From the NCBI GenBank assembly GCA_039938515.1, contig JBDUUL010000015.1, positions 124,001 to 188,000 on the forward strand: a stretch of DNA of 64,000 nucleotides, written 5' to 3'. The notes beneath the pieces were generated by a model. The model was not told the origin of the DNA. It made no database searches and saw only the letters and a program-made list of their open reading frames with translations. This DNA is from Nitrososphaera sp. (lineage in GTDB: Archaea > Thermoproteota > Nitrososphaeria > Nitrososphaerales > Nitrososphaeraceae). A program made the position numbers and the translations under genes. Of the stretch, positions 25,450-33,884 are shown piece after piece; the first letter of the stretch is position 1; each line of letters opens with the position of its first letter.

Positions 25450-26697
25450 GTGGGCATGGACTCTGATATTGACAACATCTTTACCAAGGCGGCCAGCGGC
25501 AGGTCCCTTGTAAAGAACCGGCAGACGCTTACGATCGATTATGTACCGGAGAACCTACCTTTCCGCGACGAGGAAAGCAGGACCCTTGCGCAGGTCCTAT
25601 CCAGCCTGTTCAAAGGGGCCAGGCCTTCAAACCTCCTGCTCTTTGGTAAGCCGGGGACAGGTAAGACCGCGGTCGTAAAGAATGTCATTGACAGGCTCCA
25701 GAAAAAGGCCCGCGAGCTTGGCGTTCATGTGACCGTAGCGGTTGTTAATGCCAAACTTGCCAACAGCGCTTACAAGGTCCTCTTTGAAATAGCGGAGGAA
25801 ATCGGCATCAATAGCGAAGCCAGCAGGGACAAGAAAATCGTGCATTTCACCGGCCTGTCGATGGGCGAGGCGACCGACAGGATACTCCAGTTCATACAAA
25901 AGAAAAAACTGCACCTGATACTTGTAATTGACGAAATCGACTCGCTTGTCGACAAGAACGGCGACGATATCCTATACAGCCTGACGCGGGCAAACCAGCA
26001 AATGATGTCCTCTGGCGGCGCTTTTGTAACGCTCGTCGGAATTTCAAACAGCCTTGACTTCAAGGACAAACTGGACCCTCGCGTCAGGAGCAGCCTGAGC
26101 GAGGAGGAGACCGTTTTCAACCCGTATACCGTGCAGCAGCTCCGCGAAATACTGCACGAGCGCGCAAAACTGGCCTTCAACGAAGGCGGCGTTTCAGAAG
26201 GAGCAATAAACCTGTGCGCCGCCGTGGCAGGCAGGGAGCATGGCGATGCGCGAAAGGCGATTGACCTTCTGCGGGTCGCCTCGGAGCTGGCCGAGCGAGA
26301 GGGGGCAGGCAAGGTGGACGAGCATCACGTAAGGCAGGCCCAAGAAAAGATAGAGAAGGACACGAGCTATGAAATCTTGAAAAACGCAACAACGCACACC
26401 AAGTATGTAGTCGTTGCAATCACAAAGTCAAAGAACGGAAACACGGGCGACGTTTATGAGATCTATTCTTCAATCTGCAGGCAGGTGGAGCAGGAGCCGC
26501 TGACGCAGCGCCGGCTTACGCAAATAATAAGCGAGCTTGACCAGCTCGGGCTTGTGGCGACAGACATTGTTAGCCAGGGCAGGTACGGCCGGTCGCAAAA
26601 GATCAAGGTGACGATACCGCTTTCGACAATACGCGAAGCGATAGCGGACGATGCCGCGCTCCTGTCAATCTTGAATTCGGATTCAAAAAACAGCTAG
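25450..26697 (+). CDS. cdc6: Cdc6/Orc1 replication initiator
   Basis: 415 residues from GTG (ATG two codons later is possible). AAA+ domain with Walker A G-K-P-G-T-G-K-T at residues 66-73, Walker B L-V-I-D-E-I-D near 158-164, sensor 1 region V-G-I-S-N-S-L and sensor 2 around G-D-A-R-K-A-I-D-L-L. The C-terminal winged helix (residues about 320-400) carries Y-E-I-Y-S-S-I-C-R and R-R-L-T-Q-I-I-S-E-L. It binds the ORBs just upstream and recruits MCM. The gene probably autoregulates through sites in the origin. No defect seen. Confidence 0.96.
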   Translation: MGMDSDIDNIFTKAASGRSLVKNRQTLTIDYVPENLPFRDEESRTLAQVLSSLFKGARPSNLLLFGKPGTGKTAVVKNVIDRLQKKARELGVHVTVAVVNAKLANSAYKVLFEIAEEIGINSEASRDKKIVHFTGLSMGEATDRILQFIQKKKLHLILVIDEIDSLVDKNGDDILYSLTRANQQMMSSGGAFVTLVGISNSLDFKDKLDPRVRSSLSEEETVFNPYTVQQLREILHERAKLAFNEGGVSEGAINLCAAVAGREHGDARKAIDLLRVASELAEREGAGKVDEHHVRQAQEKIEKDTSYEILKNATTHTKYVVVAITKSKNGNTGDVYEIYSSICRQVEQEPLTQRRLTQIISELDQLGLVATDIVSQGRYGRSQKIKVTIPLSTIREAIADDAALLSILNSDSKNS

Positions 26698-27080
26698 GAC
26701 CGCTTTTCCGGCTTTGACCATTTCCTCATCCACTCCAGCAATCCTACAAGAGACTCTACCAGTTCCTGGCCCTTGGGAGTAAGGTTATACTCCACGCGCG
26801 GTGGAATCTCGCTGTAAGCCTTTCTTTCAAGAACACCGCCCCTTTCAAGTTCCTTGAGCCTTACGGCAAGCGTCTTGCTGCTAATGCCCCTCAGTGCCTG
26901 CCGAAACTGCTTGTACCTGACGGGATGCGTGGTACAGCACAGAGGAATGAGTATCTCTAGAGTTCCGCGGCTTGTCATTAATTTTCTCAGCCGCGCGGTT
27001 TCACTCATAAGCGCGGCAGGGCTGTAACCCTCAAAGTCGCATCCCTGGTGCATTGGCAGTCCGTCTTTCTTGGTTTCCAT
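26694..27080 (-). CDS. HxlR/MarR-type winged-helix regulator of the arsenic operon
   Basis: 128 residues. HxlR family pattern: R-G-T-L-E-I-L-I-P-L, F-R-Q-A-L-R-G-I-S-S-K-T-L-A-V-R-L-K-E-L-E and the wing R-V-E-Y-N-L-T-P-K-G. Cys in the N-terminus (H-Q-G-C-D) and a Cys pair (L-C-C-T-T) could act in sensing arsenite or redox state, as in other HxlR proteins, but this is inference. It is divergent from the arsM-arsC-aquaporin genes with 63 bases between the starts and is the likely regulator. Its stop overlaps the cdc6 end. Confidence 0.8.
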   Translation of the reverse strand: METKKDGLPMHQGCDFEGYSPAALMSETARLRKLMTSRGTLEILIPLCCTTHPVRYKQFRQALRGISSKTLAVRLKELERGGVLERKAYSEIPPRVEYNLTPKGQELVESLVGLLEWMRKWSKPEKRS

Positions 27081-27112
27081 AACTACACCAACTGTAGGCG
27101 AGTCGCCCTGAC

Positions 27113-27138
27113 AACTTAAATAGTTTCCCTAGTAAACT
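27113..27138 (+). promoter_or_regulatory. arsM promoter with operator-like inverted repeat
   Basis: TATA-like AACTTAAATA at 27113-27122 lies about 27 bases before the GTG start of arsM, suiting a nearly leaderless transcript. Immediately after it AGTTT (27122-27126) and AAACT (27134-27138) form an inverted repeat with a 7-base spacer covering the start-site region, the right place for a repressor such as the divergent HxlR protein. Confidence 0.5.
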
Positions 27139-27143
27139 GCTTT

Positions 27144-27902
27144 GTGGAAGAGTCAATCAAAAGCGAGGTAAAGAAGCATTATGCCAGGATCGCTTTAACA
27201 GGCAATTCCGATTGTTGCTGCATGCCCTGTGACTGTGACCCGTCCACCTCGGTGATGGGTGCTGCCGAAAAGATCGGCTACGATTCCGCCGATTTAAAAT
27301 CGATACCCGAGGGCTCGGTACTTGGCGTTGGATGCGGAGCGCCTCTGAAATTTGCAGAGATTGAGAAAGGCGAGACAGTCGTTGACCTGGGCTCCGGTGC
27401 AGGGATCGATGTTTTCTTGTCGGCAAACGAGGTGGGAGAAAATGGAAAGGTAATTGGAATAGACATGACTGAGGAAATGCTTGATAGGGCCAGAAGGAAC
27501 GCGCTGGAGAACAATTATTCAAACGTGGAATTTAGAAAAGGGGAAATAGAGTCTGACATCCCGGTTGAAAGCAGCACGGTCGATCTGGTTATCAGCAACT
27601 GTGTTATCAACCTGACAACCGACAAGGCTGCAGCGTTCAAACACGTTCACAGGATTCTGAAGCCCGGAGGCAGAATGATAATTTCCGACCTTGTAACCGA
27701 CCGAGAGGTAAGTTCCGCATCAGTCAGTGAATCGAGATGGTGCGGTTGCATCGACGGCGCACTGACTAGAGAAAACTATCTTGAGAGCATCCGGAAAGCA
27801 GGATTTGGCATTGTTGAGGTGCTTGAAGAGAGACCGTATGTCAGTGAACAGAGCGACGGTAGAAACATGACAAGCGTAATAGTCAAAGCTGTAAAATCAT
27901 GA
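27144..27902 (+). CDS. arsM: Arsenite S-adenosylmethionine methyltransferase
   Basis: 252 residues from GTG. Class I methyltransferase: SAM motif V-V-D-L-G-S-G-A-G-I-D at residues 79-89 and the acidic I-G-I-D-M-T loop. The three arsenite-binding Cys of ArsM are all present: C64 in G-V-G-C-G-A-P, C153 in S-N-C-V-I-N-L and C202 in W-C-G-C-I-D-G. A Cys-rich N-terminal patch (C-C-C-M-P-C-D-C) is also typical. It methylates As(III) to volatile or extrudable species in the cytosol. First gene of an operon with arsC (four-base overlap) and a MIP channel. Confidence 0.93.
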   Translation: MEESIKSEVKKHYARIALTGNSDCCCMPCDCDPSTSVMGAAEKIGYDSADLKSIPEGSVLGVGCGAPLKFAEIEKGETVVDLGSGAGIDVFLSANEVGENGKVIGIDMTEEMLDRARRNALENNYSNVEFRKGEIESDIPVESSTVDLVISNCVINLTTDKAAAFKHVHRILKPGGRMIISDLVTDREVSSASVSESRWCGCIDGALTRENYLESIRKAGFGIVEVLEERPYVSEQSDGRNMTSVIVKAVKS

Positions 27903-28330
27903 AGCCTGAAACGAGTCCGCCACAGACTGAGCGAACAATTCTATTCGTGTGCGTTGAAAATGCCGGAAGGAGCCAGATGGCTGAAGGCTTTTTCAATGCC
28001 AGGTATGCCCCGAAAGGGTACAGGGCAATAAGCGCAGGGACAAGGCCCGCGTCACAGATTAACCCCGCTGCGATTCAGGCAATGAAGGAAGTCGGCATCG
28101 ACATCAGCAGGCAAAAATCAAAGACTATTTCTGGCGAGATGATTAACAAATCCTCAAAGGCAGTCAACATGGGATGCATGGACAAAGACGAGTGCCCGAT
28201 GCTTTTTGTCAGCAACATTGTCGACTGGCAAATTGAGGACCCAAAGGGTAAGCCCATCGAAAAGGTCCGTGAGATAAGAGACGAGATAGAAAAAAGAGTA
28301 AGGGAAATTGCAGAAAGCCTCGCCAGCTAG
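27899..28330 (+). CDS. arsC: Arsenate reductase, low-molecular-weight phosphatase type
   Basis: 143 residues. P-loop C18-V-E-N-A-G-R24-S (CX5R) near the N-terminus, the later Cys pair region N-M-G-C-M-D-K-D-E-C-P and the general-acid Asp in E-D-P-K-G-K-P are those of thioredoxin-coupled ArsC. It reduces arsenate to arsenite in the cytosol. Its ATG overlaps the arsM stop and its 3' end overlaps the aquaporin start by 23 bases, so expression is tightly coupled. Confidence 0.92.
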   Translation: MKPETSPPQTERTILFVCVENAGRSQMAEGFFNARYAPKGYRAISAGTRPASQINPAAIQAMKEVGIDISRQKSKTISGEMINKSSKAVNMGCMDKDECPMLFVSNIVDWQIEDPKGKPIEKVREIRDEIEKRVREIAESLAS

Positions 28331-28985
28331 ATTTTCAATCGCGCAAAAAAGGTTCATTGCCGAAGTCATTGGCACTTTTATCGTAGTGGTGCTTGCGACC
28401 GGCTCAGTGGTCCTGGATGCAAAGGCAGGCGGCACGCTGGGCCTTCCTTTCGTAGCGATTGCCCCGCTTGTCGGCGTTGCAGTCGGAGTCTACCTGTTTG
28501 GAAAAATTTCAATGGCGCACTTTAACCCTGCAGTATCGCTTGCGTTTTTGATAAGCAGGCACATTACAAAGCGGCAGCTCGTCTATTATCTTGCCGCGGA
28601 AATCATTGGCGCCCTGCTGGCAAGCCTGTTTGTCAAGTCAGTAATCGGAACGGAGGCAGACCTCGGAGCAAACGCTCCCAACTATTCGTTTCCGCTGCCG
28701 GTGATTTTCGGGATCGAGGTGCTGGCTTCAGCGTTTCTCATGACCATGATATTCATTGTTGTATATACAAAGGGCCTGAGGGGATTCGGAGGGATTGCGA
28801 TCGGATGCGTTGTCGCGCTGGACATCTTTTTCCTTGCCTTTATTTCAGGCGCCTCGATGAACCCGGCGAGATCGCTTGCCCCGGCGCTTCTTTCAGGAGC
28901 CCTATCAAACCTGTGGCTCTACTGGACTGCAACTTTTGTCGGCATGTCAATCGTTGCATTTGCGTTCAGGAAGAAATTTGTCTGA
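28308..28985 (+). CDS. Aquaglyceroporin-type channel, likely arsenite exit (AqpS-like)
   Basis: 225 residues from TTG inside the end of arsC. Six membrane helices and both MIP half-helix motifs: H-F-N-P-A-V-S near residue 72 and S-M-N-P-A-R-S near 186. MIP channels conduct glycerol, water or As(OH)3. Placement after arsC recalls the arsC-aqpS arrangement of some bacteria, where arsenate is reduced and arsenite leaves downhill through the channel. No ArsB or Acr3 pump is in the window, supporting this reading. Substrate is inferred from context. Confidence 0.88.
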   Translation: MQKASPARFSIAQKRFIAEVIGTFIVVVLATGSVVLDAKAGGTLGLPFVAIAPLVGVAVGVYLFGKISMAHFNPAVSLAFLISRHITKRQLVYYLAAEIIGALLASLFVKSVIGTEADLGANAPNYSFPLPVIFGIEVLASAFLMTMIFIVVYTKGLRGFGGIAIGCVVALDIFFLAFISGASMNPARSLAPALLSGALSNLWLYWTATFVGMSIVAFAFRKKFV

Positions 28986-28999
28986 AATGATGCAGCGGC

Positions 29000-30601
29000 T
29001 CACTTGGCTTGCGCGCCGGCATTGAACGCTATTGATTCTCTGTCCGCGACAAAGTCCTGCATGGTGGGCTGCAGCGTCGCAAGGTTGACCATTATTGCAA
29101 TGCCAGGCGTGGGCATTATTCCCATCGTCTGCTGGAACTTTGTCTGGCTCTGCCATGCGCCCGAGTTGACTACCAGCGTGCCCTTGTAGTTCTGGATGTC
29201 AGTCACGTGCACGTGGCCCGAGTGGAATATGTCCGGCACCTCGCTTATCACCATCATGTCTTCGGATTCTGGCGCAATCGGGGTCCTGCCGCCGTACATT
29301 GGTGCCAGGTGCCTTGCCTTGAGAAGCACCTTCATCGCCTCCGCAGGCCTGCTGTAACTCAGCCCCGGGGTTGTTGCAATAACGTCGTCAAGGCTCTGGC
29401 CGTGGTACATCAGTATCTTTACCCCGTCAAGCTGCACAAATGCCGGGTTGCCGAGCATCACGCAGTTCTCGAGCCTCCGCAGGCCTTCAGCCTCGATTCC
29501 CGGGAGCGCGGGCTGGGGAAGCGCTCTCCTGCCGGGATCGTGGTTGCCGGGGATAACGAGCATCTTGATGTGCTTTGGCACCTTTGATAGGACCTCTGCT
29601 GCATGCGCCATTTGTTTGGCTGTATCAAGCTCCAGAAGCTCCTTGTCCTGGTTTGGAAATATCCCGATGCCGTCGATCAGGTCCCCGCCGACGCACAGGT
29701 ACCGTATCTTGCGGATGATATCGTCATCCGTTGACGAGAGCCACTCAAGGAACTTTAGAAACTCGGCGCGCATGAAGAACTTGCTCCCGACATGCAGGTC
29801 AGAGATGAGAACGGCGTACGACTCGGACCTGCTCCTGTTTGGCAGGTGGTCCGGTATGTCCGGAGAAACTGCGCTCCTGATTGCAAGCCCCGGAACGCCC
29901 TTTGCGTTTTCCAGCTCGAGCATTACCAGCTGGTCCATTGAAAGCGACGACACCTGGCGCTTTGCCTCGTCGCTGATAGCGCTTGCAGTCAGCACTCCGG
30001 TATAGTCGTCAATTTCCAGATCTACTGCGCCATTTTTCTTGGCGCGGCGGAACATCACGAGGCCGGCGACAATTATCGACCCGCCAGATAAATTGTTCCC
30101 GTTAGGATGCTCTCCTCTTGGGTTTTCATTCCCTAACTGCAGCTTGCCGTTTCTCATTGTCTGCTTGACAGACGCAACCTTGACAATGCGCCTGCTGTCC
30201 GGCCGCTGCGATAGAATTTTCATTGATTTTTCAAACCTGCTGCGGAAAAGCGCCGTATAGCCCGGCACTCCCTCCCCAGTATTCACCTTGGGAGTTGGAT
30301 CAAGCAAAACAGTACAGGCAAGCGAGTCCTGCTCGGCAGATCCGAACACCTGCGGTGCGTGGATCTCGACAGCGGCCTCCTGCGCCTTTGGGGTGAGGGC
30401 GCCCTTGATGTCCTCGATAAAAATCACGCCGTCCTTTTTCCTGCTCTTGGACTTGATTATCTCCTGGATCATTTTGAGGACGTCGGCGTCAAGGCCTTTG
30501 AGCATTGCAAAAGCGTCAGGGTGAATCCTGTAACCCTTGCTCGCAGCGTACGACAATGCGTTAAAGATTTCACTTTGAAGAGCCAACAGGAAAGGACACA
30601 C
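29000..30601 (-). CDS. polB: DNA polymerase D small subunit DP1 (proofreading exonuclease)
   Basis: 533 residues from GTG; a TTG at 30584-30586 (MALQSEIFNAL) is an equally good start, given a TATA-like element near 30618-30625. N-terminal helical domain, OB fold in the middle, then Mre11-like phosphoesterase motifs, all intact: I-S-D-L-H-V-G, G-D-L-I-D-G, G-N-H-D-P-G, Y-H-G-Q-S and H-S-G-H-V-H. It pairs with DP2 (19035-22502) and supplies the 3'-5' exonuclease. The polD subunits are split here, placed on both sides of the origin. Confidence 0.95.
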   Translation of the reverse strand: MCPFLLALQSEIFNALSYAASKGYRIHPDAFAMLKGLDADVLKMIQEIIKSKSRKKDGVIFIEDIKGALTPKAQEAAVEIHAPQVFGSAEQDSLACTVLLDPTPKVNTGEGVPGYTALFRSRFEKSMKILSQRPDSRRIVKVASVKQTMRNGKLQLGNENPRGEHPNGNNLSGGSIIVAGLVMFRRAKKNGAVDLEIDDYTGVLTASAISDEAKRQVSSLSMDQLVMLELENAKGVPGLAIRSAVSPDIPDHLPNRSRSESYAVLISDLHVGSKFFMRAEFLKFLEWLSSTDDDIIRKIRYLCVGGDLIDGIGIFPNQDKELLELDTAKQMAHAAEVLSKVPKHIKMLVIPGNHDPGRRALPQPALPGIEAEGLRRLENCVMLGNPAFVQLDGVKILMYHGQSLDDVIATTPGLSYSRPAEAMKVLLKARHLAPMYGGRTPIAPESEDMMVISEVPDIFHSGHVHVTDIQNYKGTLVVNSGAWQSQTKFQQTMGIMPTPGIAIMVNLATLQPTMQDFVADRESIAFNAGAQAK

Positions 30602-30718
30602 TTGACACGCGAGGCGTCTTTATCTAGATTTCCCTTTCAGAAAATTCTTTATCATGCTGCAGAACGCTCTGCCACCTTTTGCCAAGAAATAAATACTAAC
30701 GAGCGCCCTTGAGAGGCT

Positions 30719-32149
30719 GTGGGGACAGCCGCTTCAGTGCGGAGGTACGCCATGTGTTTTGCAGTCATGCTTTTGGTTATTGCTGGGGCATACGAACTTT
30801 ACCCCCGGCGCGCATATGCTGATGGAATCACGGTAGAACAAATCCAGGCCTCTATCGGCAACAGAGCCGCAACCTTGTTTATCAAAATAAACCCGCCGGT
30901 GCTGGTCGCAGGCACCGACCAGGATGCCTACCTGCAGCTGCGGCTTTTTGACGCAAAGACAAACAACACCATCACCGGCACTACGTTTGAGCTCACCGTC
31001 ACAAAAGGAGTCGCCAATGATGCCAAGCGTCTTTTGCAGGACACATTTGCAACGGACAGCGGCCTTTTGACGCTTCACATTGCGCCCATGCCCGGTGAAG
31101 TTCAGATAAATGGCAACGACGACCCATTCATGCCGGGATATATGGCCGATCCCGGCGGCAACGTAAAGATCAGCGGCCCGCTTTTGCTTGACGGCGGCAT
31201 TTACCACCTTCACATAAAAATAGTGACTGTGGACGACATACGCACGCTTCTTGACGACGCCACCGCGCCGCAATTCGACTCTTACCTCAGCATCGGGGAT
31301 ATCGCAAGCACTGCTGTAGCTGTTGGAAGCCAGCAGGCCAATTCAACGCTGGTTTCATATTATGACAAGACGAGCGGATTCTCGTTAAACCCCGAGAACC
31401 GGACATTTACATGGCGGATGCCATTTGACTGGAATGCTTCAAGGATCGCAAAGGCGGCCTCATTTATCGTGCACGAGGAAGTCAGGATTCCTGCAAACCT
31501 CACTTCGCAATGGCACGCGAACGCCTTCAACGCCACACTGAACGGCCATCAGTCGGTTGGAAAAATTATCGTGGACCCGTTTACTTACAAGACGGCCATT
31601 GTAGTGCACTACTTTCTTTGGAAACCTGACGTTGTAAACCTGCTTGCAAATGACAAAAGCCTCTCCAGCGCGAAGCAAATGCAGTTTACGCTGTTTCCCC
31701 AGGGATTTCAGGCCGACAATGAAACGTCCGGCATCTGGCAAGGAGAATCCAGAGCCGCCATTGTGACCTGGTCGCCGGGCCAGCTCTCTTCAGGCACAAC
31801 CGAGCAGGCAAAAATCCAGTTCATTGACTCGGAGGGCAAGAAGATAGCCGCGGACGTAAGCTATGCTCTCACGGTAAAGGATTTGCAGGGCAACACGGTC
31901 ATATCAAAGACGGGTCTCGTTGCAGTCAACGGTACTGACACGCAGAATCTCAGCTTCCCGTCGAACCAGATATACAGAATCGAGGCCAGCATCAGCGCTG
32001 TAAATTACCCCAACAGTGCGCCTGACCTCCGCAAGGACTTTGCCAGGGGCGTGGTAGTCGTCCCCGAATTTCCCGCCGGCTCGATTATCGCGATCAGCGG
32101 CATAATCGGCTTTGCAGTCATCCTTCAGAGGCTTGCGAACAGGAGATAG
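30719..32149 (+). CDS. Exported protein with PEFP-type C-terminal anchor
   Basis: 476 residues. The signal peptide (A-M-C-F-A-V-M-L-L-V-I-A-G-A-Y) is followed by a Y-A-D-G cleavage region and a long beta-rich part with N-x-S/T sites; one segment reads T-L-F-I-K-I-N-P-P-V-L-V-A-G-T and others resemble Ig-like or CARDB strands. It ends in V-V-P-E-F-P-A-G-S, a hydrophobic helix and R-R. It is one of three PEFP proteins in the window. Function unknown; location on the outer membrane face is well supported. A TATA-like AATAAATA near 30690 lies upstream. Confidence 0.75.
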   Translation: MGTAASVRRYAMCFAVMLLVIAGAYELYPRRAYADGITVEQIQASIGNRAATLFIKINPPVLVAGTDQDAYLQLRLFDAKTNNTITGTTFELTVTKGVANDAKRLLQDTFATDSGLLTLHIAPMPGEVQINGNDDPFMPGYMADPGGNVKISGPLLLDGGIYHLHIKIVTVDDIRTLLDDATAPQFDSYLSIGDIASTAVAVGSQQANSTLVSYYDKTSGFSLNPENRTFTWRMPFDWNASRIAKAASFIVHEEVRIPANLTSQWHANAFNATLNGHQSVGKIIVDPFTYKTAIVVHYFLWKPDVVNLLANDKSLSSAKQMQFTLFPQGFQADNETSGIWQGESRAAIVTWSPGQLSSGTTEQAKIQFIDSEGKKIAADVSYALTVKDLQGNTVISKTGLVAVNGTDTQNLSFPSNQIYRIEASISAVNYPNSAPDLRKDFARGVVVVPEFPAGSIIAISGIIGFAVILQRLANRR

Positions 32150-32186
32150 TGTCACTCTTTTATTTCAGAAACGGCAATCTAGTGGC

Positions 32187-32324
32187 ATGAAAAAGTTCTG
32201 CGGCAGGTGCAAAAAGGAGCTGCCGGCCGACTCGAGATACCTGCTGTGCGAGGAGTGCCACATGAAGGTAATCCACTCAGAAGAGGACAGGGAGTTTTAC
32301 GAAAACTCGCGTGTCCACTACTAG
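32187..32324 (+). CDS. 45-residue zinc-ribbon protein
   Basis: ATG-started frame with C-G-R-C at the start and C-E-E-C-H 14 residues later, a compact treble-clef or zinc-ribbon unit followed by an acidic helix. The start is set by the ATG close to the first Cys pair. Its stop overlaps that of the convergent gene. Function unknown; one of many such micro-proteins here. Confidence 0.65.
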   Translation: MKKFCGRCKKELPADSRYLLCEECHMKVIHSEEDREFYENSRVHY

Positions 32325-33328
32325 GGCACTTCTGCAGTGCGCCTTGAAACGTCCTTATCAGCAGTTTCGCCGGAGATATCTGGCAGCGCAGGGGTTTTCC
32401 TTTCTGTGATGCCCCGCCGCGTCTTTTTGCCTTTGTTCATGTCGTCCGGTGAGGCGACAGGCAGCGGCACCGCATCCTTTAGCCTGGCCGCCATTGCGCG
32501 CCGGGCAACGACAAGGTCCCGCTGGTAGTCCATTAGCTTGAGAAAACCGCTGTATATCAGCTCCTGCTCTGCATACGACCTTGTCTTTATCTCTGCAAGT
32601 ATCTCGTCAAACGTTTCCGCATAGCGCGGCGCGAGCCCGCCCATCCTTCCTATCATTCTTGCGTCGTACTCTGCCTTTTTGGCATCAGACTTTCTCTTTG
32701 CCTTCTTTGCCCTGACCTTTGCCACCCTAGCGCCCGAGTAAAGCAGGTCGCGCAGCTCAGAAGCAGCCGATTTTGCCTTCTTTGAAATTTCCGACTCGTC
32801 GTCGACATAGTTTGCCGGCTGCGAAACCGTAGTCGTTTCGGGGTACGGGTGGGCTGCAAGATATGCTCTCTCGCGAAGGACCATGTCGGCCCTGGTCTTT
32901 TGCCTCTGCTCCTCCTGGCGCTTTATCTCGATTTGCTCCTGCTCGCTTGCAGCGCGCCGGATTTCCTCTGCCGATGGCCTCAGGCTCCTTGCGACAGGCA
33001 GCGGCGCGTCCTTATCAGCGGAGTAAGAGGCAACGTCAATGCCGTTATTGAGGAGGACATAGCCTCCGGAAATTGTAATATCGGATTTGGGAATGTCGAA
33101 CCTCTTGCCCGTGTCGCTAAATACCACTATTGCATCCTTCCCTTCCATCTGCACGCGGCCTACATAGTTTGTATCGCCGCCCACTGCCGGCACTATAACG
33201 GACTTATTGAACAGGTCGCCAGGATACTTGCCCTCGAAGCTTGCGAGGTCGACATCGGTGCTGTCATTCGCACCCTGCAACGGCCTTCCTTGATTGTCCT
33301 GCACAACAAAGGCAGCTTTTGCTTGCAT
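32321..33328 (-). CDS. Conserved protein, PRC-barrel-like N-terminus and basic coiled tail
   Basis: 335 residues. Residues about 30-105 read as a small beta-barrel (L-F-N-K-S-V-I-V-P, Y-V-G-R-V-Q-M-E-G-K-D-A-I-V-V-F, R-F-D-I-P-K-S-D-I), like a PRC-barrel RNA- or protein-binding module. The rest is helical and strongly charged (E-E-I-R-R-A-A-S-E-Q-E-Q-I-E-I-K-R, then K-V-R-A-K-K-A-K-R-K-S) with coiled-coil character. A binding rather than enzymatic role is likely. It starts about 70 bases from the divergent heme A synthase gene. Confidence 0.55.
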   Translation of the reverse strand: MQAKAAFVVQDNQGRPLQGANDSTDVDLASFEGKYPGDLFNKSVIVPAVGGDTNYVGRVQMEGKDAIVVFSDTGKRFDIPKSDITISGGYVLLNNGIDVASYSADKDAPLPVARSLRPSAEEIRRAASEQEQIEIKRQEEQRQKTRADMVLRERAYLAAHPYPETTTVSQPANYVDDESEISKKAKSAASELRDLLYSGARVAKVRAKKAKRKSDAKKAEYDARMIGRMGGLAPRYAETFDEILAEIKTRSYAEQELIYSGFLKLMDYQRDLVVARRAMAARLKDAVPLPVASPDDMNKGKKTRRGITERKTPALPDISGETADKDVSRRTAEVP

Positions 33329-33398
33329 AAAACGGCTGTGAGAAAATTTCGCATAACATTCCCAACGTTAATAATTAGTAAATGGCGAGTCGTTTTTC

Positions 33399-33860
33399 GT
33401 GGCTGTACAGCAGGCATTCAGCCCCTCCATCGGAACGGGCCTTGCCTTTTCGTCGCTTGCGCTGCTCTATTCCCTCATGCTTATCGGCGTGTATGTGACT
33501 TCTTCGCATCTGGGCCTCACCTGCCCGGACTGGCCGCTGTGCCCAAACGGCTTTGGCTGGCCGGCGGACAGATTCTTTTTTGAGCAGCTGCACCGGCTGG
33601 TGGCCGCAATCACTGCAGGTTTTATCATTTCGACGGCGGTTTATTTCAGGCACGCGCCGCCGGCGCGCAAGACGGCTGCCATTGCCGCGGTACTCGTCTG
33701 TGTCCAGATAGGCTTTGGCGCGGTCGTGGTGTATTCGAAGCTAAACCCGTTTCTAGTCGCGGCCCACCTGTCGACTGGTATCGCACTCTTTGCGATGGCG
33801 CTGATGACCTTTCTTGCGTCCTACAGGATGTACAGGGGCGCCGGCACAAAATTGTTATAG
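33399..33860 (+). CDS. ctaA: Heme A synthase, short archaeal form (CtaA/COX15)
   Basis: 153 residues from GTG, four membrane helices, half the bacterial length, as in other archaeal CtaA. Key elements: the extracellular T-C-P-D-W-P-L-C-P Cys pair, E-Q-L-H-R-L-V-A with a heme-ligand His, and A-A-H-L-S-T-G-I-A with the second. It oxidises heme O to heme A for the terminal oxidase. Short forms are thought to work as dimers. No ctaB or oxidase subunit gene is adjacent. Confidence 0.9.
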   Translation: MAVQQAFSPSIGTGLAFSSLALLYSLMLIGVYVTSSHLGLTCPDWPLCPNGFGWPADRFFFEQLHRLVAAITAGFIISTAVYFRHAPPARKTAAIAAVLVCVQIGFGAVVVYSKLNPFLVAAHLSTGIALFAMALMTFLASYRMYRGAGTKLL

Positions 33861-33884
33861 CGATCCGGGCGGCTGTCTGCTGTA

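Noticed and set aside
29207-30005. Long open frames opposite the DP1 gene
   Set aside because: They are antisense shadows of a high-GC coding region; DP1 is certain.
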